A stretch of 64,000 bases of DNA from Flaccisagitta enflata (Eukaryota; Chaetognatha; Sagittoidea; Aphragmophora), in the NCBI GenBank assembly GCA_965153355.1, contig OZ231128.1, forward strand, positions 19,902,001 through 19,966,000, written 5' to 3'. A program made the translations under genes and the position numbers. Of this stretch, positions 58,299 to 64,000 are shown one piece after another (position 1 is the first letter of the stretch; every line of letters begins with the position of its first letter). The notes beneath the pieces were generated by a model that had not been told where the DNA came from, made no database searches, and was given only the letters and a program-made list of their open reading frames with translations.

Positions 58299-58377
58299 CT
58301 GAAACAAAAGAGGGTGCGTATCATAAGGAACGGCAGCAAATTCTTTTACTTACCATCATCATGCTGAGCAAGTATCA

Positions 58378-58655
58378 TTTAAGTGCGTCCTCGCACTTCT
58401 ATAAGAGGTCATGTCCGTCTCTCGGTCGGTCTGTAACGCAAACGTTTAAAACGCTTCAAACGGTCAATTCTGTCGTCATTCTTCTTTCCTATCATCTCTC
58501 ATGTCTCACCACACTAATTTTCATTTTGTTTTTCATTCATTCATTCATTCATTCATTCATTCATTCATTCATTCATTCATTCATTCAAAACGTTCATTCA
58601 CAAATTCTTAATCAAGCGAGGCGCACTTATTCGCCATAACTTGGCCTTGTTTCTA
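58378..58655 (+). mobile_element. Hairpin-ended element with (ATTC)n
   Basis: AAGTGCGTCCTCGCACTT hairpin, CTATAAGAGGTCATGTCC; (ATTC)n at 58537-58588; ends with a diverged TAACTTGGCCTTGTTT. Confidence 0.72.
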
Positions 58656-58719
58656 TGATTCTTTACTTTGATCCATGATTCTATTGAAGATATTGTTGTA
58701 CTCAATTAAGCAGTAGCAC

Positions 58720-58910
<191 letters not shown>

Positions 58911-59271
58911 TGCAGTGCATATGCCATGTAGCTGCATGTTTTGAGTGCCTGTACCTGTTCCAGCATTTCCCCGCATTTGGGAAAAGAAGGTAACTGCAGT
59001 TATACAATAAATGAGAGGGCAACTCAGTATTCCGCCCGTCATACTGCGTGCCCCTCTTGTCTGTCCTGTCTGTCTATGTTTACCACGTGTTTACACACAA
59101 CATTGCAGTCTCTGATGGTAAGTTTTTTTGCTCCAACGGATTGAAAGAGTTTGTTTACGGTAACGCACGTTTTCTTCTCGGTCTCTTTCCTTTCCACTTT
59201 CTTCATGAATTCAATTCAAGAAGGTCTTTGTTTACAAGGGCGTTATTTTTCCGTTTTAAAAGTTTCCGTTT

Positions 59272-59935
59272 TTTGATGCGTCCTCGCATCTCTATCTAAT
59301 GAGGAGTGTCCGCCTTTAGTTTAGTTGGAATTATAAATGTTTGTATATTTTTTCTTGAAGCGATTGTTCATCTTTCATGTACGTAGTTTACTTTGATTTA
59401 TAGTGTACAGGTTTTAACAGGTTTTAACTGTTGATATCCTAATCTTAAGATGACTCATCTATCAAACATTTCTTCGCCTTTAGTTACGGACACGCAACTC
59501 TATAAGAGGCTTGGTCCGTCTATCCGTCAGTTGCTCCGTTGGTCCGTCCGTTTGTTGGCCCGTCCGTCACGCTATTGTTGAAAATGCGAAAAACGCGCAT
59601 TTATGATATTACAATTGTTACATTGTGCGTTGGTGTTTGTTAGTGTGTGGCAGGAGAGTTGGGGGTGGGGTTGGGGTGAGGCTTGGGGTTGGATGCCCGT
59701 GCCCACCCGTCCGCAACGATATTGCGATCCCACGTCACTTGTTTTCTTTTCCTCTTTTACCGAGTTTCCCGTCTGTCGCGATCGCGTGACTTGGCGGAGA
59801 CTCAATATTGATATGCAAATGAGGCCGAAACGGACGCAGTACGCTTCTTGAGTCGTAGGCACGCAACTCTATACCTTGTTATGTCGGTCCGTCGGTCCGT
59901 CTGCCTGTTAGTTTGTCAGTCTCTCACTTTTCAAG
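59272..59935 (+). mobile_element. Three hairpin-element starts in a row
   Basis: GATGCGTCCTCGCATCTC at 59274; AGTTACGGACACGCAACTC at 59482, continuing to ATTGCGATCCCACGTCACTT near 59740; and AGTCGTAGGCACGCAACTC at 59851 with CGGTCCGTCGGTCCGTC. Confidence 0.72.
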
Positions 59936-60002
59936 TCATGTTAGTCACTGAGTACATCTCAATTACACGGGATATTTGTTTCATCTAGAAGTACCGCAGT
60001 TA

Positions 60003-60215
60003 AGATAGGTAAATCCCCTTGATCGGTGATGATTTAGGGCCTAGGTGATGGTGGAAAGGGGTGGTCAAGGGGTGCTATAGTTGAGATAGGTAATGCTCCT
60101 TAAGAGGTGGTGATTTGGGGCCTTTGTGAGTGTTGAAAGGGGTGGTTAAGGGGTGCTAGAGTTGAGAAAGGTAATCAACTAATCATCCTTGATAGGTGGA
60201 AAGGGGTGGTTTAGG
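60003..60215. repeat. ~86-bp tandem repeat
   Basis: About 2.5 units sharing GGTGATGATTTAGGGCCT-like and AAAGGGGTGGTCAAGGGGTG. Confidence 0.85.
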
Positions 60216-60296
60216 GCTGGCTCTTATGTTTAAACTAACACGTATGTGCGCAAATAAACATGTCCACCTGTGCCACTCAACACACTTTCGCTCAAA

Positions 60297-60345
60297 CACA
60301 CACTAACACACACTAACACACACACACACACACTAACACACACAC

Positions 60346-60437
<92 letters not shown>

Positions 60438-60540
60438 AAACAAAATTCTACGCACACGCAAAAACACACACACACTGACACAAACAAACAAACGAACAAA
60501 CAAACAAACAAACAAACAAACAAACAAACAAACGAAAAAA
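60297..60540. repeat. (CA)n and (CAAA)n microsatellites
   Basis: CA to 60433, CAAA at 60478-60533. Confidence 0.97.
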
Positions 60541-60682
60541 AAACACAAACACACGCATACGCATATGCTCAAACACACACACACGGTCATGAGTGGATGA
60601 AAAGTTTTGGAGTTCATGGACTCTTATTGATTGAAACAAGGACGACAAAATAAACAAAATGTAGGAAAGAAAAAAATAAAAT

Positions 60683-60805
60683 AGTCGCAAAAGCGTTAGA
60701 TGGTCAGCAGTACCCGGTGCCCCTAAGTGTATGAAGGGATGCCGGATGTTATTGTGAGAGGGACTGCTGCAGCTCCAAAGGGTCCAATGACCTTTTCTTG
60801 GGTGG
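60683..60805. mobile_element. Foldback-element left end
   Basis: AGTCGCAAAAGCGTTAGATG, GGTCAGCAGTACCCGG, then GCTCCAAAGGGTCCAATGAC. No matching right arm. Confidence 0.6.
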
Positions 60806-61977
60806 ATAGGAATTGACGAAGACTCTTTTCATCTTCAAAGTAAAGATAAAGGCTACAAATTGGACAAAAAGGCACTGACACTTTTTGCAGCTTGTGAACC
60901 GTTCTAACCATCTTAAGTCTGTGACAGAAACAGTTAGGACTTAAGAACATATAATTGCAAGATTCTGCAATGATAATAAATTAAACTGTACGCTCACCAC
61001 CCCTGCAGCTTCTCCTGTCACCACCCCTGCAGCTTCTCCTGTCTCTCCTGTTCCTCGGCTGCCTTTTGGTCCCGTTTCTTTCTTCTTTTTTTTTCTTTTT
61101 TTTTTTGTGCAATTATTAATGAAAGATGCGATGATTGATATCCGACATGTAATGAACAGTTATTGTGACATTTATCCATGTGCAATATCACCTAAAGCAA
61201 TAAAAAGTGTATCTCCAGATTTTAGACTTAAAATCGTTATTGCAGACCGACTGACCGACAAAGAGGGGTGAAAGAGTCGCGAAGCACCGTTCAAGGCTAA
61301 GATTGAGGAGGGCACTCTATGCCGAATCCTCATTTGAAAATGCGGGAAGTAAGCTCCATAACATCTCAAGGCAAAATCGGACTTGATTGTTTTTCAAACC
61401 TGACTGCCCCTTTTAACGAGTGGTTTTTTCCATAAACTTCAAAAAAAAGGTTTTCTTGGGCCTTATTCAGGTCTAATTTGCATCACTCTGCATTTTTTTT
61501 ATGTTATCTTTTAATACAATCCATGATTGTAAATTTTTGAAAAATCTTAAGATGAGAATTCCTAAAAAGTGATGTTTTTTTTTCCAAATAATCATTATTT
61601 TTTTCTAAATTCTTAAAATATCAAAACAGGAAAAGATAAATGTTGATTGTTTTTCATTTCTAGATTATTTTTCATAATATATTGTTTTATTCTTTTATAG
61701 AATTTAAATATTTCTTTATCTAGAACTGGTAAAAAAGTGGTTTTAAAAAATGGAGAGCTGAACAGTGAAAATGAATTCAGAATTAGAGAAAAAAATCATA
61801 AAACATTCATTTCCAAGGACTAAAAAAACCAGAGTTTTAGAATTCCCAGGAGTAAGTAAAATCGGAAAAATTTTCTAAGACAATACAGATCTTTTGTTTT
61901 GTTCGGGTTTTCCCGCTTGGCCAAAGCTTTGATTCGAGTAGATTTGAGTTAAATGTATTAAACCCAGCCCTCACCTA

Positions 61978-62065
61978 GCCCTAACGCTAGCCCTAACCCT
62001 AACCCTAACCCTAAAACTACCCCCAACTCCAACCTTAACCCTAACCCTACCCCTAACCCTAAATA
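61978..62065. repeat. Interstitial telomere-like (CCCTAA)n
   Basis: About a dozen exact or near CCCTAA units, mixed with CCCCTAA and CCAACTC variants. Confidence 0.88.
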
Positions 62066-62335
62066 AAAAAAAAACGCTTAGAAAGTCAGTAAAACAAAAG
62101 ACATCACCGAATTCGAAAACGGTATTGTAAAATAAAAAAAACACTCATTAGAATTGAAAATGAGGGATGTCTAGTTTCTTTCCACTCAAGTTCGAATCTG
62201 ACTATAGTGGTTTCAGCTCTAACTCTAGTCCCGAATTTGGACTAAAATGGTTCCCTACTAAGATTTGGGTCAAAAGGCTGGGATTTAGGCTTCTTGGCTG
62301 GGGTTTGGGCCTTGATGGGGCGAGGGGAAATATAG

Positions 62336-63025
62336 CAGGGGTGTATATAATTGAGTGGCTTTTGATTTTATTCTCCCCCCCCTTCCATTGATTTTCTTCA
62401 CCGCAAAGCGTCGCATCGCGATATAAAATCTTATGATTTTCTTCCCCACAAAGCAATACACTTTTTTTTTTATAAGAACGTCTTTTTTTGAGCAAGCCTT
62501 CAATGTTCTTAAATTTTGAGCAGTTTTAAGGCTTGAATGTTCTTAAATTGTTTTTAATTTAGATATACTTTTTAACCTTCAATTAACAACGTTCTTAATT
62601 AGTTTTCAGTTTCTCATTAAGGAGAAAATGATGGAAAATGTCAATGAAACAATAAAAGAGCAGATTTTAACGTTTTAAATGAATTAAGATAAATGAAAGT
62701 AGAAAAATATTCTAAATAAAGAGAGACATGATTTGCTGAACAGAAGAGATACAGAGTCCGTTCAGTTACAAAGAACAATTGATTAAAAAAAGCCCAGGAA
62801 AAAAAATGTTCTTAAATTTTTAGGATTTTAAGCCTAATGTTCTTAAATCTTTGAAAAAATGAAGCCTACCAATGTTCTTAGCATGTTCTTAAATTTTTAA
62901 CGATTTGAAGCCTAATGTTCTTATAAACTTGGTTCTTATAAAAAAAAATAAGTGTAGGTTCTCCAAACCCTTTGATTTCCCCCCTCCCCACGGGGGGAGG
63001 GAATACTCAACTATTTTTATCATAG
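62336..63025. mobile_element. hAT-type MITE, copy 3, interrupted
   Basis: Left end CAGGGGTGTATATAATTGAG; interior shares GATTTTCTTCCCCACAAAGC with copy 1. A TA-flanked MITE (62459-62954) sits inside. The right end is worn and its exact limit is uncertain. Confidence 0.62.
62459..62954. mobile_element. TA-flanked MITE, nested
   Basis: CACTTTTTTTTTTATAAGAA to CTTATAAAAAAAAATAAGTG; TA on both sides; repeated CCTAATGTTCTTAAAT words. Confidence 0.78.
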
Positions 63026-63372
63026 ACAGTAAAAGAACACAGCTCAAAATCACACTAAACGGTAAGAAGGGGTACCAGTTAGAGTTTGGAGTTTCAAACA
63101 AAATCATCTAGTGGCATATAACGGAAGTATAATTGAGATTATATGCAAAGTAGGTTGCGTATAAGTGGAGTTTTTAGCCCAAAAAACGCTTTTTTACGTT
63201 TTTTTTTAGTAGTATTACAACTACTACTATTTTCTAAGATGAAATGAGTTTTCCAGTGCCTGTGATGCATCGTTGACTCTTTAAGAAAATACTTGAGCAA
63301 AGCATGGTTATGGATGGTTAAGCTATGGATTAAGATTGGCATGGCCATCGACGAGCTATCTCCGTTTTGTCA

Positions 63373-63800
<428 letters not shown>

Positions 63801-64000
63801 ACAAACAGACATAGACAAGAAGAACTTGATTCTGGACTCATTTCAGCATTTCTTTTGGGATGATAATACAAACTTGATAGAAGCATGAGGGAGAATCATT
63901 GATCATTTTTTTTTCTTTATTTTCTGTTTTAACAAAACAAATCAACTAGTGAAATATATAACAATAAAATATAGTAAATGAGATAATTACAAAGAATTTG

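Noticed and set aside
61978-62065. Chromosome end
   Set aside because: Too short, degenerate, and followed by two kilobases of ordinary sequence with nested transposons.

Overview
This is a eukaryotic, almost certainly animal, nuclear window. Its coding sequence is split into short exons with GT-AG introns. The two recognisable genes are an SLC6-type transporter and an F-BAR protein that looks like the FES/FER family. Almost everything else is microsatellites, minisatellites and small non-autonomous transposons. Species cannot be named. The hairpin elements with (GACG/GACC)n tracts recall the Helitron-derived 'pearl'/mini-me/DINE-1 type elements described from bivalves and flies, so an invertebrate is likely, but this is inference. 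CCCTAA repeats at 61.98-62.06 kb fit an animal-type telomere motif. || Layout. 0-5 kb: repeats, a 1.77 kb candidate TRIM LTR element with identical 195-bp terminal repeats (1949-3720), and a 5'-truncated fragment of a non-LTR retrotransposon with a restriction-like endonuclease (3897-4634, minus). 6.2-41.7 kb: a minus-strand SLC6 gene of at least 11 exons, reading from 41676 down to 6211. All joins agree in phase, giving 765 codons and all 12 expected membrane segments. A 10-N gap at 20811-20820 lies between two nearly identical ~6.5 kb copies (14329-20810 and 20821-27355). Each copy carries exons 7-9, and this is best read as two contig ends that were not merged. 41.7-51.1 kb: no gene recognised; transposons and long (CA)n, (GAAT)n and mixed repeats. 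51.1-56.9 kb: six plus-strand exons, or more, of the F-BAR protein. 57-64 kb: repeats, a possible last exon of another minus-strand gene near 58.3 kb, and (GA)n tracts. || Most interesting signals: (1) the transporter keeps the SLC6 scaffold but lacks several residues used for sodium and gating; (2) several exon edges, with their splice sites, have been copied into tandem arrays inside the neighbouring intron; (3) one small DNA transposon family sits exactly in the TA of two 5' splice sites of the transporter; (4) an abundant hairpin-ended element family has compensated stem changes between copies; (5) a palindromic MITE carries a tRNA-like segment. || The two genes share no obvious function: one is a membrane solute carrier and the other a membrane-curving, signalling-type protein. 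They point towards each other's 5' sides (minus gene on the left, plus gene on the right), about 9.4 kb apart.
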